Numbered from the stretch's first letter, positions 41,774 to 50,528 are shown. The stretch: DNA of 64,000 nt from Natronorubrum texcoconense (GCF_900100335.1 NZ_FNFE01000004.1:310001-374000); one strand, 5' to 3'. The notes: generated by a model from the letters alone, not told the origin. A program made the numbers and translations.

Positions 41774-42205
41774 ATGAACGTCGAACTCCCGTTCGCCCCG
41801 GTGGACACGATAATCCGGCGGAACGCGGGCGAACTTCGGGTGAGTGCCGACGCGTCGAAGGAACTCGCAACGCGGATCCAAGAACACGGGAGCGAGCTCG
41901 CGATCGACGCCGCCGAGCACGCGACCGAGGACGGGCGCAAGACGCTGATGGCCGAGGATTTCGGCGTCGAACGGGTCGTCGACAAGGACGATCTCGAGCT
42001 CCCTGTCGCTCCCGTCGATCGCATCGCCAGGCTGGATATCGACGATCGCTATCGCGTCTCGATGGACGCTCGCGTCGCCCTCGCCGATATTCTCGAGGAC
42101 TACGCGGACAACGTCGCTCGGGCGTCCGCAACCCTCGCCCACCACGCCGACCGACGAACCATCACCGAGGACGACATCGAGACGTACTTCTCGCTGTTCG
42201 AGTGA
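41774..42205 (+). CDS. Archaeal histone, tandem doublet
   Basis: 143 residues made of two histone folds in one chain: ELPFAPVDTIIRRNAGELRVSADASKELATRI... (residues 4-70) and ELPVAPVDRIARLDIDDRYRVSMDARVALADIL... (residues 74-143). Covalent doublets are typical of haloarchaeal histones and form a pseudo-dimer. The protein is acidic, unlike eukaryal or methanogen histones, so a general DNA-packing role is doubtful and a regulatory one has been suggested. One base separates it from the deacetylase gene, implying one transcript. Confidence 0.93.
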   Translation: MNVELPFAPVDTIIRRNAGELRVSADASKELATRIQEHGSELAIDAAEHATEDGRKTLMAEDFGVERVVDKDDLELPVAPVDRIARLDIDDRYRVSMDARVALADILEDYADNVARASATLAHHADRRTITEDDIETYFSLFE

Positions 42206-42206
42206 G

Positions 42207-43235
42207 ATGCAATTCGGCTACAGCGAGACCTGTCTCGCACACGATCCCGGTTCGCGCCACCCCGAGTCGCCGGACCGGCTACGAGCGATCCGAGAGCGAC
42301 TGAAGAAGAAACACGGCGTCGAGTACGTCGAGGCCAAGCCCTGCGACATCGATCGAATGGCCGCCGTCCACGAACGAGAGTACATCGAGTCCGTCGAGGA
42401 GTTCTGTGCCGACGGCGGCGGTAACTGGGATCCCGATACGACGGCCGTCGAGGAGAGTTGGGACGCGGTCTGTCACAGCTCCGGACTCGCCTGCTGGGCT
42501 GCTGAGGCCGCACTCGAGGGCGCGGCCGGGCGGAAGACGCCGTTTTCGATCGGCCGGCCGCCGGGCCACCACGCCGTCTACGACGACGCGATGGGGTTTT
42601 GCTTCGTCAACAACGCCGCGGTCGCGGCCCAGTACGCGCTGGATTCCGAGGAGTACGACGTCGACCGGGTCGCAATCGTTGACTGGGACGTCCACCACGG
42701 CAACGGCACGCAGGACATATTTTACGACCGCGACGACGTGTTCTTCGTCTCAATTCACGAGAAGGGGCTGTATCCCGGGACCGGCGCAATCGACGAGACC
42801 GGCGAGGGCGACGGTGCCGGAACGACGATGAACATCCCGATGCCTGCCGGGACGGACGACGGCGAGTACCTCGCCGCGGTCGAGGGCCCAATTATGGCGT
42901 CGCTGACGGACTACAACCCAGATCTGCTGTTGATCAGTGCGGGTTTCGACGCCCACCGGCACGATCCGATCTCGCGGATTCGGCTGTCGACGGAGGCGTA
43001 CGCCCTGATGACCGATCGGTTCCGAACGCTCGCCGACGAGACCGACGCCGCGCTCGCGTTCATCCTCGAGGGCGGCTACGGACTCGACGTGCTCGCCGAC
43101 AGCGTCGCCATCGTCCACGAGACGTTCGATGGACGAGAGCCGATCGAGCCCGACTCGGAGTTCGACGAGAAGGCCGAGTCGGCGTTGGCCGACGTCGCCG
43201 ATGCGCACGGACTGGATCTGGATTTCGGCAGCTGA
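42207..43235 (+). CDS. Histone deacetylase superfamily protein
   Basis: 342 residues. RPPGHHAVYDDAMGFCFVNNAAVAAQYAL carries the two catalytic His, IVDWDVHHGNGTQDIFYDRDDVFFVSIHE the Asp/His zinc ligands, and LLISAGFDAHRHDPISRIRLS the third zinc Asp. LEGGYGLDVLADS supplies the late active-site loop. Members remove acetyl groups from lysine or from small amines such as polyamines. Its position directly after a histone gene invites a link, but the acidic histone has few lysines, so other proteins or acetylpolyamines are just as likely substrates. Confidence 0.94.
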   Translation: MQFGYSETCLAHDPGSRHPESPDRLRAIRERLKKKHGVEYVEAKPCDIDRMAAVHEREYIESVEEFCADGGGNWDPDTTAVEESWDAVCHSSGLACWAAEAALEGAAGRKTPFSIGRPPGHHAVYDDAMGFCFVNNAAVAAQYALDSEEYDVDRVAIVDWDVHHGNGTQDIFYDRDDVFFVSIHEKGLYPGTGAIDETGEGDGAGTTMNIPMPAGTDDGEYLAAVEGPIMASLTDYNPDLLLISAGFDAHRHDPISRIRLSTEAYALMTDRFRTLADETDAALAFILEGGYGLDVLADSVAIVHETFDGREPIEPDSEFDEKAESALADVADAHGLDLDFGS

Positions 43236-43383
43236 TGGCGTTTCGGGCCCTCCTGTCCGTATACGACGCCGACTCACTCCTCGACTTCGTCGCTCGAGTT
43301 CTCGACGCGCGGTGAAGGCTGTCGCGTGCCGACCGTCGTGGCTACGCATACGGTCCAGAACCGATATGGCGATAGCGGCGGCG

Positions 43384-43998
43384 CTACGCGGCTGTGAGCG
43401 CCTTTCGAACGATGTACGCAGGAAGTACGTACATTCCCGCGAAAGCGAGAACACCGCTGGCCGCGAAAATCCATACTGGCACGACGGTATCGATCCCAAC
43501 CGCAGACGCGGTACCGTCAGTTAGCACGATTGCGAGCGGCGTTATCAGGAAGATAGCCGGTCCCGCGATTGCGAGAAGTCGTCGACGGCGGGTCGGGATG
43601 TCTCGAACGGGAGCGATACTCGGGAGCACCCAGGCGACGCAGCAACTGATGACGAGCGGGACTCCTACCGTCGCATCCTCCATTGTCGCCTGAACTCCCT
43701 CGCTCATGCCCGTCGTGCTGGCTATCTCGACGACGGTAACGGCCGCGATAGCAACGACCGCCGTGAGGACGGCGATACCGTACGGTAGTCGCGTTGATCG
43801 AGATAGTCGGTTCCAGGCCGTGAGGACGACGCCAAAGATGGAATAGACGATTCCGACGTTAGCTACCGTCAGTACGAACACGCTTCCGAGCATCCCGGGA
43901 TGGGCAGTCCTACTATACGCTTCGGCAATCGGCGACAGGGCGACGAATCCTACCCCGATCCCTAGCAGCCCGATTCCTACTCGAGCGCCATCTCTCAT
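43384..43998 (-). CDS. Six-helix membrane protein of unknown function
   Basis: 204 residues, almost entirely hydrophobic. Six predicted helices start with VGIGLLGIGVGFVALSPIAEAY and end with PVWIFAASGVLAFAGMYVLPAYIV. Short loops contain IPTRRRRLLA on the inside. No motif or family is recognised. Codon use is less biased to G/C than in the neighbours (many A/T third positions), which may point to recent acquisition. It is single, on the same strand as the CCA-transferase gene downstream on the map. Confidence 0.7.
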   Translation of the reverse strand: MRDGARVGIGLLGIGVGFVALSPIAEAYSRTAHPGMLGSVFVLTVANVGIVYSIFGVVLTAWNRLSRSTRLPYGIAVLTAVVAIAAVTVVEIASTTGMSEGVQATMEDATVGVPLVISCCVAWVLPSIAPVRDIPTRRRRLLAIAGPAIFLITPLAIVLTDGTASAVGIDTVVPVWIFAASGVLAFAGMYVLPAYIVRKALTAA

Positions 43999-44055
43999 TT
44001 ATGTCACATATGTCTCGATAACAGGCCGTGATAAGCTTTGGGTGGCCGGTTCGAT

Positions 44056-45477
44056 TCACGGACGCGGCTCGAAGTATCGCCGCAGTTCTCGACCGAACTC
44101 CCCGCACAGCGCCGTGATCTCATCGCCCACGAGGACCTCGTACTCGTCCGCGAGCGCCGTTTCGACGTGAGCGCCCAGTCCGACGTCGAAGAGGCGGTCG
44201 CTCTCGAGGAACTCGCGAGCAGTAGTGAACTCACGCGGACGCTCGGTGACGTAGCGGTCGCCGGCGATGAACGGGCCGTACGCCTCGGGATCGTCCGCGT
44301 AGGCGTCGTAGAACCCCTCGGCGTGGCTGCGGACGTGGATCGGCGGGCCGCGGTGGGCTTCGACCGCGGGACGTTCGCTGACGGCGAGTTCGACGAAAAT
44401 CACCGCGGTGTCGTCGGCCATCGTCGTCGCGCGGAAGACGTCGAACCCGCGGTCGTCGAGTCCGGTCGCGATGCCGTCGACGGATTTCTGTAGCTGCGGG
44501 TAGAGCTGATCCTCGACGAGATCCGGCGCCTCGAATCGGACGGCGACAGGCGTCGTGCCGCGGCGATCGAGGTGTGCGTGAAGCTCGGACTCGCTCAGCG
44601 GCTCCAGCGTTGTGGGTTCGAAGACCTCGGTTCGGGGGTTCTCGAGGAACGAGCGGGCGTAGTGCTGGAGGCGCGCGACGTTTTCGGGTGCGCAGACGGC
44701 GGCGACGTTTCGCTCCGGGTCGGTCGGATCGATGACGACGAGCGGGTCGTCGAACGGGCGGTCGGTACTGCCGGCGTCGCGCGCTCGCCCGTGGTCTTCG
44801 GGGTCGAGTTCGACCTGCGGGTGCCAGTTCGCCGCGGCTTCGAGCAGGGCGCGGAAGCCGCCGTACCCGACGACGAGCAGTTCGGTCAGGTAGCCGCTGA
44901 AGCCCCGCGTTCGGAGGTCGCTGCCGTAGGCACCGATCCCCTTCAGGAACTGCTTGGTGAGGCGAACGTCGGCGGCGAGATCGTCGTCGAGGCGGGCCTC
45001 GAGGTACTCCGTGTGAAACGGCGTGCGGTCGACGGCCGAGCGGATTTCCGTGGCCGACTCGAGGCGAAAGCAGGGGACGACGTCGATATCGAACCCCTCG
45101 ACGGTCCCCTTGACGTAGGGGTGTTCGGCGTACTCCTCGTGGCCGTCGGGGAGGGTCGCGTGGCCGACCTCGAGGCCGTATCGCTCGAGGCGTTCGCGCT
45201 CGAGATCCGGCGGGAAGCGCACGAAGATGTCGATGTCGCGGTCGCCGCTGATCCAGGTGTTTCTGGCGGTCGAGCCGACTTGGATGACGTCGGCGTCGGG
45301 ACAGCGATCGGTCGCGGCGGCTTCGGCCCGCGCGACGAGTCGGTCGGCGACCGCACGGAGGCGGTCTCGTTCGTCCGCGTCGGGTTCGATTCGCTCGTGG
45401 ATGGTGGCGACGACCGACTCGAAGCCGTCGTCGCTGGTCGGGTCGGGGTCGTCGCTCGCAGCGTCCTCCTCGCTCAT
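44056..45477 (-). CDS. cca: CCA tRNA nucleotidyltransferase (archaeal class I)
   Basis: 473 residues from ATG 45477; longer frames add an unlikely N-terminus. Residues around 62-85 (VIQVGSTARNTWISGDRDIDIFVRFP) hold the GS and D-x-D nucleotidyltransferase motif, with the third Asp in GFDIDVVPCFRLE. LTKQFLKGIGAYGSDLRTRGFSGYLTELL follows, as in archaeal class I enzymes. It adds CCA to tRNA 3' ends, needed here as none of the tRNA genes in the window encodes CCA. It is divergent from the tRNA-Asn gene, 95 bases away. Confidence 0.96.
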   Translation of the reverse strand: MSEEDAASDDPDPTSDDGFESVVATIHERIEPDADERDRLRAVADRLVARAEAAATDRCPDADVIQVGSTARNTWISGDRDIDIFVRFPPDLERERLERYGLEVGHATLPDGHEEYAEHPYVKGTVEGFDIDVVPCFRLESATEIRSAVDRTPFHTEYLEARLDDDLAADVRLTKQFLKGIGAYGSDLRTRGFSGYLTELLVVGYGGFRALLEAAANWHPQVELDPEDHGRARDAGSTDRPFDDPLVVIDPTDPERNVAAVCAPENVARLQHYARSFLENPRTEVFEPTTLEPLSESELHAHLDRRGTTPVAVRFEAPDLVEDQLYPQLQKSVDGIATGLDDRGFDVFRATTMADDTAVIFVELAVSERPAVEAHRGPPIHVRSHAEGFYDAYADDPEAYGPFIAGDRYVTERPREFTTAREFLESDRLFDVGLGAHVETALADEYEVLVGDEITALCGEFGRELRRYFEPRP

Positions 45478-45572
45478 TGGGGGATGGTACTCGAGCGGTG
45501 CGTGAAAGGGTGTCGAACACGGAGCAAGCAAAACGAAAGCCCTATCAAACACACCCGACTATTTGGAAATGA

Positions 45573-45678
45573 GCCGAAGTAGCTCAGTTGGTAGAGCACC
45601 TCGCTGTTACGGTGACACAGCGTTTCGCTGGTCGCCGCAGATACGAGGTTGTCCCAGGTTCGAGTCCTGGCTTTGGCG
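45573..45678 (+). tRNA. tRNA-Asn (anticodon GTT) with intron
   Basis: Cloverleaf with acceptor GCCGAAG/CTTTGGC and discriminator G, D-arm GCTC...GAGC, anticodon stem CCTCG/CGAGG, anticodon GTT at 45606-45608 and T-arm CCAGG-TTCGAGT-CCTGG. A 33-base intron (45610-45642) sits after position 37, the standard archaeal site; CGGTGAC and GTCGCCG inside it pair (one G-T) to make the central helix of the bulge-helix-bulge splice motif. Confidence 0.92.
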
Positions 45679-46220
45679 CTGTTTTTCGGACATTACTCGC
45701 GAGGAGTCGTGACTCCAAGCGAATCCGGTGAGAGAAACAGCGGAACAAGACGGACTCGAACACGCGAGTCGCAGCGAGCGAGGGATCGGATATTCCTCGA
45801 GCAGTCGGCGCTTCGCGCCGCCGACCGCGCAGCGAACGGAGTGAGCGAGCAGGACCATCTCGCACCTGTTCGAGTCTTAGCTTCGGCGTTTCTTCAGTGA
45901 GCGGTTCGCTCACACGGTGAGTCAGAGCCGCCAGCCGTCCATGTTGCTAGTGGGGGATGCTATCGCGACCGTTCTGCTCACGTGGCAACGGTGAGTTCCA
46001 CCGCCTCCCCAGCCGATTCGCTCGTCATTCTATTCACTCGCTCATCCACAGGAAGACGCTTCGCGTCTTCCACGCAGTCGCTCGTATTACTCGCGACGAC
46101 CTCGCACGGCTTCGGACCGCGTCTCACTTCACGCTCGACGCGCTCCGGCGCGCGCCACCGCACGTGGATTTTCGAGTGTCTGTGCGATGGTTTATACCGA
46201 ATAGCGCGGCGAAACCGTGC
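45679..46220. other. Gene-free tract with a degenerate tRNA-Asn 3' end
   Basis: 542 bases. At 45868-45888 the sequence matches the tRNA-Asn 3' end (45658-45678) at 18 of 21 positions, in the same direction. GCGAACGGAGTGAGC at 45834-45848 is the same hairpin core found three times beside tRNA-Arg. At 46192-46199 GTTTATAC is the TATA box of the nuclease gene at 46221. No coding sequence is supported in between. Confidence 0.65.
46192..46199 (+). promoter_or_regulatory. TATA box of the PD-(D/E)XK nuclease gene
   Basis: GGTTTATACC centred about 25 bases before ATG 46221, the spacing of a leaderless start. Confidence 0.6.
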
Positions 46221-46685
46221 ATGCTCGACCGAAGCACGCGATACGAGAACCTCGAGGAGCCACAAAAGCGCGGCCAGGCCACCGAAGCGATCGTTCGGGC
46301 GGCGTTCGCCGTGTGCGACGTTCCGGTGCTCGTGCCGGCCGCCGACGACGAGCCCTACGATCTGGTCGTCGAAGTCGGTGGTCGATTCCACCGCATTCAG
46401 TGCAAGACGGCGTACCGGAAGACTGCGGGAACCGTCGCGTTCGAGACGGTCTGTACCCGCCAGCGACGGGAGCGGTACGACCGCCGGGGAGCGGACGGCC
46501 GTGCGGAGTACTTCGCCGTGTACGATCCGATAAACGACAACCGATATCTGATCCCCGTCTCGGACGCCGCGAGCGGGACGATGGAGATCCGATTTCGGGC
46601 GCCGAAAAATGGCCAGCGAGACGGACTCAATTGGGCCGAGGAGTACCTGTTCGACGAGCGACTCGAGGACCTGCGCCGACCCTGA
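46221..46685 (+). CDS. PD-(D/E)XK endonuclease (group I intron-associated type)
   Basis: 154 residues from ATG 46221, supported by a TATA box 25 bases upstream. The nuclease core is visible: KRGQATEAIVRAAFA (Glu helix), DDEPYDLVVEVGGRFHRIQCKTAYRK (Asp ... Q-x-K), then AEYFAVYDPINDNRYLIPV. This matches the PDDEXK_5 family, named after group I intron homing enzymes but widespread alone in archaea. It should cut DNA; the target is unknown. It sits just beyond the degenerate tRNA-Asn copy, suggesting it may have come with an integrated element. Confidence 0.8.
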   Translation: MLDRSTRYENLEEPQKRGQATEAIVRAAFAVCDVPVLVPAADDEPYDLVVEVGGRFHRIQCKTAYRKTAGTVAFETVCTRQRRERYDRRGADGRAEYFAVYDPINDNRYLIPVSDAASGTMEIRFRAPKNGQRDGLNWAEEYLFDERLEDLRRP

Positions 46686-46698
46686 GACGCGCTTCGAA

Positions 46699-47121
46699 TC
46701 AGGCGTCCTGCAACTGCCCGATGGACTCGAGCGGAACCAGCGAGTAGTCGACGGTCTCGACGTCTTCGATCGCTCGGAGCTTGCCCACGAACGTCGAAAT
46801 CGACTCGAGATCGCTCTCGAGAACGAAGCAATCGACGCAGTAGTCCGCGACGTGGCTATGGTCGTTGGCGGCGATGTCTGCGTCGTGTTCGTGGCGCAGT
46901 TCCGTCACGCGACGCTCGACGCACTGGGTGCCGAAATCGTAGAACACGGTGACGACGCCGGCGAGGGACTCCTCTGCGAGCCGCTCGTCGTCGAACTCGG
47001 TGAGTAACGACCGTGCACTCTCGCGGACGACTTCGCTGCGGCCGGTGTAGTCGTGTTCGGTGGCGTGTGCATCGAGTCGGTCGATCAGTTCGGCGGGCAT
47101 CGAGACGCTGACGACGGGCAT
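46699..47121 (-). CDS. NikR-family ribbon-helix-helix metal regulator
   Basis: 140 residues. The N-terminal ribbon-helix-helix is MPVVSVSMPAELIDRLDAHATEHDYTGRSEVVRES. The ACT-like C-terminal part has VTELRHEHDADIAANDHSHVADYCVDCFVLES, where His, H-x-H and Cys match the four nickel ligands of NikR in order. It should repress metal-uptake genes when nickel, or in this variant possibly another metal, is bound. It is divergent from two COG0523 metallochaperone genes, 109 bases away, and shares their promoter region (47122-47230). TTATCTTAG about 27 bases upstream is its likely TATA. Confidence 0.85.
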   Translation of the reverse strand: MPVVSVSMPAELIDRLDAHATEHDYTGRSEVVRESARSLLTEFDDERLAEESLAGVVTVFYDFGTQCVERRVTELRHEHDADIAANDHSHVADYCVDCFVLESDLESISTFVGKLRAIEDVETVDYSLVPLESIGQLQDA

Positions 47122-47230
47122 TGATAGTATGAACGTTGAGATCTAAGATAATAGAATTTGTTATGAGGTGGTGGGCGCTTACGTAATAACTAACATTAAC
47201 AAGGGTTGGGTTCCCATTCACAACTGATCT
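47122..47230. promoter_or_regulatory. Divergent promoter region between nikR-like and COG0523 genes
   Basis: AT-rich for this genome. Minus-strand TTATCTTAG (47147-47155) suits the regulator; ACTAACATTAAC near 47189-47200 may serve the metallochaperone genes. GTTAT (47160-47164) and ATAAC (47186-47190) form an inverted repeat with a 21-base gap, and GTATGA (47127-47132) resembles a NikR half-site; both are weak evidence. Confidence 0.4.
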
Positions 47231-48436
47231 ATGAGTAGCAACCGTATTCCCGTAACCGTTCTCAGCGGCCCGCTCGGTGCGGGCAAGACGACCGTCCTCA
47301 ACCACGTGCTGACCGCAGACCACGGTCTCGAGGTGGCCGTCGTCGTCAACGACATGGGCGACGTGAACGTCGACGCCGAGCACGTCACCCAGCAGACCGA
47401 CCTGGGCGGCGACGAGGAGATCATCGAGCTGTCCAACGGCTGTATCTGCTGTCGCCTGCGCGGCGACATGCTGGACGAAGTCGGGCGACTGGCCGACCGT
47501 CGCGACTTCGACTACCTGCTGGTCGAATCCTCGGGCATCTCGGAGCCGATTCCGGTCGCCCAGACGTTCGCGATGGGGTTCGAGGACGCCGACTTCGATC
47601 CGACGGACACCTACGAACTGGATACGATGGTCACCGTCGTCAACGCCCACAGCATCTGGGAGTCGTTCGACACCGGGACCGCGCTGACGGACCAGCAACT
47701 CCAGGGCGAGTCCGGCCGCGTGCCGGAAGAAGTCCTGCTGGACCAGATCGAGTTCTGTGACGTCCTCCTGCTGAACAAGTGCGATCTCGCTCCCGACGAC
47801 TCGCTAGACGAGATCGAGGCCGTCTTAGAGCGACTTCAGCCACGGGCTGACATCGTTCGAACGGAGTTCGGGAACGTCGAGCCCGACGCAATTCTCGGCA
47901 CCGGCCAGTTCGACTTCGAGCGCGCACAGGCGTCTGCGGGTTGGAAGCACGAACTCAAACACGATCACCACCACGACCCACAGGAGGAACACGGCGTTAC
48001 TTCCTTCGTCTACCAGCGAGATCGACCGTTCCATCCCGAGCGGGTCGCGGCCCTGCTCACGGAGCTGCCGGACGAACTCATCCGCGCGAAGGGCTTCTTC
48101 TGGAGTGCAGGCCGCGAGGACGTCGCGATGGGGATCGACAAGGCCGGGACGTCGGTCCGCGCCGGCCCGTCGGGGCAGTGGCTCGCGACGCTCCCCCAGG
48201 CACAGCGCGAGCAGTATTTCGCTGCGCGACCGGGACTGAAAGACGACTGGGACGATCAGTGGGGCGACCGCATGACGCGGCTCGTCTTCATCGGCCGCGA
48301 GTTCGAGGACGAGGACCTGATCGCCCGCCTCGACGACTGCGTGCTGACCGACGCCGAGATGGACGACGACTGGGAGCGCTACGCCGATCCGTTCGAACCG
48401 GAAGAGCAACGTGAACTCGCGCTCGCGAACGAGTAA
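47231..48436 (+). CDS. COG0523 (CobW/ZigA-type) metallochaperone GTPase 1
   Basis: 401 residues. GPLGAGKTT is Walker A, ELSNGCICCRLRGD the C-x-C-C metal motif, SSGISEPIPV the switch, and LLLNKCDL the guanine-specific NKxD. A short KHELKHDHHHDPQEEHG His cluster sits in the linker before the C-terminal CobW_C domain (YQRDRPFHPERVAALL). These GTPases load metal, mostly zinc, into client enzymes, often under metal shortage. It is directly abutted by a second copy and divergent from a NikR-type regulator that probably controls both. Confidence 0.92.
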   Translation: MSSNRIPVTVLSGPLGAGKTTVLNHVLTADHGLEVAVVVNDMGDVNVDAEHVTQQTDLGGDEEIIELSNGCICCRLRGDMLDEVGRLADRRDFDYLLVESSGISEPIPVAQTFAMGFEDADFDPTDTYELDTMVTVVNAHSIWESFDTGTALTDQQLQGESGRVPEEVLLDQIEFCDVLLLNKCDLAPDDSLDEIEAVLERLQPRADIVRTEFGNVEPDAILGTGQFDFERAQASAGWKHELKHDHHHDPQEEHGVTSFVYQRDRPFHPERVAALLTELPDELIRAKGFFWSAGREDVAMGIDKAGTSVRAGPSGQWLATLPQAQREQYFAARPGLKDDWDDQWGDRMTRLVFIGREFEDEDLIARLDDCVLTDAEMDDDWERYADPFEPEEQRELALANE

Positions 48437-49852
48437 ATGAGCGTTCCCGTCACCGTACTCTGTGGCGAACTCGGCGCGGGCAAGACGACGCTGTTGTCCG
48501 GCCTGCTCGAATCGACCGACCGAGAGATCGCCGTCCTGGTCAACGACGTCGGCGCGGTCAACGTCGACGCCGACCTCGTGGAGGCTCGAACCGATCTGAC
48601 GACCGGCGAGGAGGTGCTCGCCCTCGAGAACGGCTGTATCTGCTGTAGCCTCGGCGGCGAACTCTCCCGGTCGGTGATCCAGCTCTGGAAGGAACACGAG
48701 TTCGACTACCTCGTCGTCGAGGCCTCGGGCGTCGGCGAACCCGAACCGATCGCGCGCCAGTTCGTCCGCGGGCCAGCCGGCGGTCCGTACGATCTGGACG
48801 CGGTCGTCACCGTCGTCGACGCGCGGCGGTTCTACGACCGGTTCGTGGGAGACGATTCGGACGAGCGAAACGATCCACCGATTCCGGAGCCGCAGGGTCC
48901 CGACGAGACGGGGAGTCGCCCCCTGGGGGATCTGCTGCTCGAGCAAGTCGAGTTCTGCGACCTGCTCGTCGTGAACAAGTGCGACCTCGTGAACGACGAC
49001 GAACGCGAGCGGGTCGTCGCCCTGCTCGAGACGCTCCAGCCCCGCGCCGAGATCGTCACGACCGAGTACGGCGCGCTCGAGCCCGAGGCGCTGCTCGACA
49101 GCGAGCGATTCGATCTCGAGACGGCGGCCGATTCGGCGGGCTGGAAGCAGGCGATCGAGACCGACGCTGCCGATGGTGACGGAGACGATGCGCACGAACA
49201 CGATGTGGACGACTCGGCTCACGGCCACGATGGTGACGGGCACGGTCACAGTCACGACGAGCACGAACCGGGCCACGACGAGCACGAACCGGGCCACGAC
49301 GAGCACGATCACAGTCACGGCGACGATCACGACCCGGGCCACGACGAGTCACACGGTCATGGCGATGGAGCTCACGATCACGTCCATCCCCCCGAGCGGT
49401 ACGGCATCGAGGTCGATACCTACCATCGACGACGGCCGTTCCACCCCGAGCGCCTCGCGGCCTTCCTCGCCGATCTTCCGGACACCCTCGTGCGCGCCAA
49501 GGGATTGTGCTGGATCGCCGGCCGCGAGAAGCAGGCGATCACGGCGAGCTACGCCGGGTCGGAGACCAGTCTCGAGGTCACCGGCCGCTGGATCGCCAGC
49601 TTCTCCGAGGAGCGACAGGCGCAGTACCGACGCGGCCAGCCCGACCTCGCGTGGGACGAGGAGTGGGGCGACCGCGAGACGCGACTCGCACTCATCGGCC
49701 GAAATATCGCGATGGAGGACCTCCAGTCCAGACTCGACGACTGTTTGTTGACTGACGAGGAGATGGAGTCCGACTGGTCGGCCTTCGAGAATCCCGCACC
49801 GACGGGGATGAGCGAGACGGTGACGGTATCGCACGGAGGGTCGGACTCGTGA
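48437..49852 (+). CDS. COG0523 metallochaperone GTPase 2 with long His/Asp-rich insert
   Basis: 471 residues, starting the base after the stop of the first copy. Walker A GELGAGKTT, ENGCICCSLGGE and VVNKCDL are intact. Between the GTPase and CobW_C domains lies an insert of ~85 residues with more than twenty His in HD/HDEH/GHGH patterns, including three DNA-level near-repeats (about 49256-49310) giving DEHEPGH DEHEPGH DEHDHSH. Such tracts store or collect zinc or nickel. The two GTPases are about half identical by eye, so this is a tandem duplication with divergence in metal handling. Confidence 0.92.
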   Translation: MSVPVTVLCGELGAGKTTLLSGLLESTDREIAVLVNDVGAVNVDADLVEARTDLTTGEEVLALENGCICCSLGGELSRSVIQLWKEHEFDYLVVEASGVGEPEPIARQFVRGPAGGPYDLDAVVTVVDARRFYDRFVGDDSDERNDPPIPEPQGPDETGSRPLGDLLLEQVEFCDLLVVNKCDLVNDDERERVVALLETLQPRAEIVTTEYGALEPEALLDSERFDLETAADSAGWKQAIETDAADGDGDDAHEHDVDDSAHGHDGDGHGHSHDEHEPGHDEHEPGHDEHDHSHGDDHDPGHDESHGHGDGAHDHVHPPERYGIEVDTYHRRRPFHPERLAAFLADLPDTLVRAKGLCWIAGREKQAITASYAGSETSLEVTGRWIASFSEERQAQYRRGQPDLAWDEEWGDRETRLALIGRNIAMEDLQSRLDDCLLTDEEMESDWSAFENPAPTGMSETVTVSHGGSDS

Positions 49853-49934
49853 GCCGAGTCTTCGATCCCGGTCGCTCGAGTCGGCAGCTCCCGGGAGGGG
49901 AGCTATTATCGCCCTCCGGCGAGGATATCGTCCT

Positions 49935-50528
49935 ATGACGACCGACACCGACGACCGCCGGAGCACCGACGATCACGGCCACGATATCATCGATCCGCTC
50001 TACGTGGGGATCGTCACGGTCTCGAGTTCGCGCGCGCAGGCCGACGAACCGGATCCCGACGATCCGGGTGGCGATACGATTCAGGAGTGTTTCGAGACCG
50101 AGGGCCACGAGGTGCAAGAACGGCTGTTAGTCCGGGACGACTACTCGTCGATCCGGACGGCGGTGCGCGGACTGGTCGCCCGTCGGGATATCGACATCGT
50201 GCTCACGACTGGCGGAACGGGGGTCACCGCAGACGATGTTTCGCCCGAGGCGACGGCGTCGCTGTTCGAACGCGAACTCCCCGGTTTCGGCGAACTCTTT
50301 CGGTCGCTCTCGTGGGACGAGGTCGGTACCCGCGCGATGGCCTCGCGCGCGACGGCCGGAATCGCCGTCGACACGCCGGTGTTCTGTCTCCCCGGGAGCA
50401 CGAACGCCTGCCGGACGGCCTGTGAGCAACTGATCGTCCCCGAAGCGCCGCATCTGGCGGGCCTCGCGACGCGCCACCGACAGGGCGGAACCGATCAATC
50501 GCTGTCGGCCTACCAGGACGAGGAGTAA
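49935..50528 (+). CDS. Molybdopterin-binding protein MoaB/Mog family
   Basis: 197 residues. After an acidic 20-residue head, LYVGIVTVSSSR begins the MoCF fold; DIVLTTGGTGVTADDVSPEA is the conserved TTGGTG loop with the catalytic Asp region, and VFCLPGSTNACRTACEQLIVPEAPHL the second phosphate-binding loop. It adenylylates molybdopterin before metal insertion in the Mo/W cofactor pathway. It stands 80 bases after the COG0523 pair and may be co-transcribed; it could serve the W/Mo oxidoreductase at the left of the window. Confidence 0.93.
   Translation: MTTDTDDRRSTDDHGHDIIDPLYVGIVTVSSSRAQADEPDPDDPGGDTIQECFETEGHEVQERLLVRDDYSSIRTAVRGLVARRDIDIVLTTGGTGVTADDVSPEATASLFERELPGFGELFRSLSWDEVGTRAMASRATAGIAVDTPVFCLPGSTNACRTACEQLIVPEAPHLAGLATRHRQGGTDQSLSAYQDEE

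Noticed and set aside
46221-46685. Group I intron or homing element around the PD-(D/E)XK gene
   Set aside because: Despite the family name there is no group I intron core nearby and the gene has its own promoter.
49256-49310. Sequence-error explanation for the His-rich repeat in the second COG0523 gene
   Set aside because: The repeats keep the frame, differ slightly from each other and suit a metal-binding linker, so they are taken as real.
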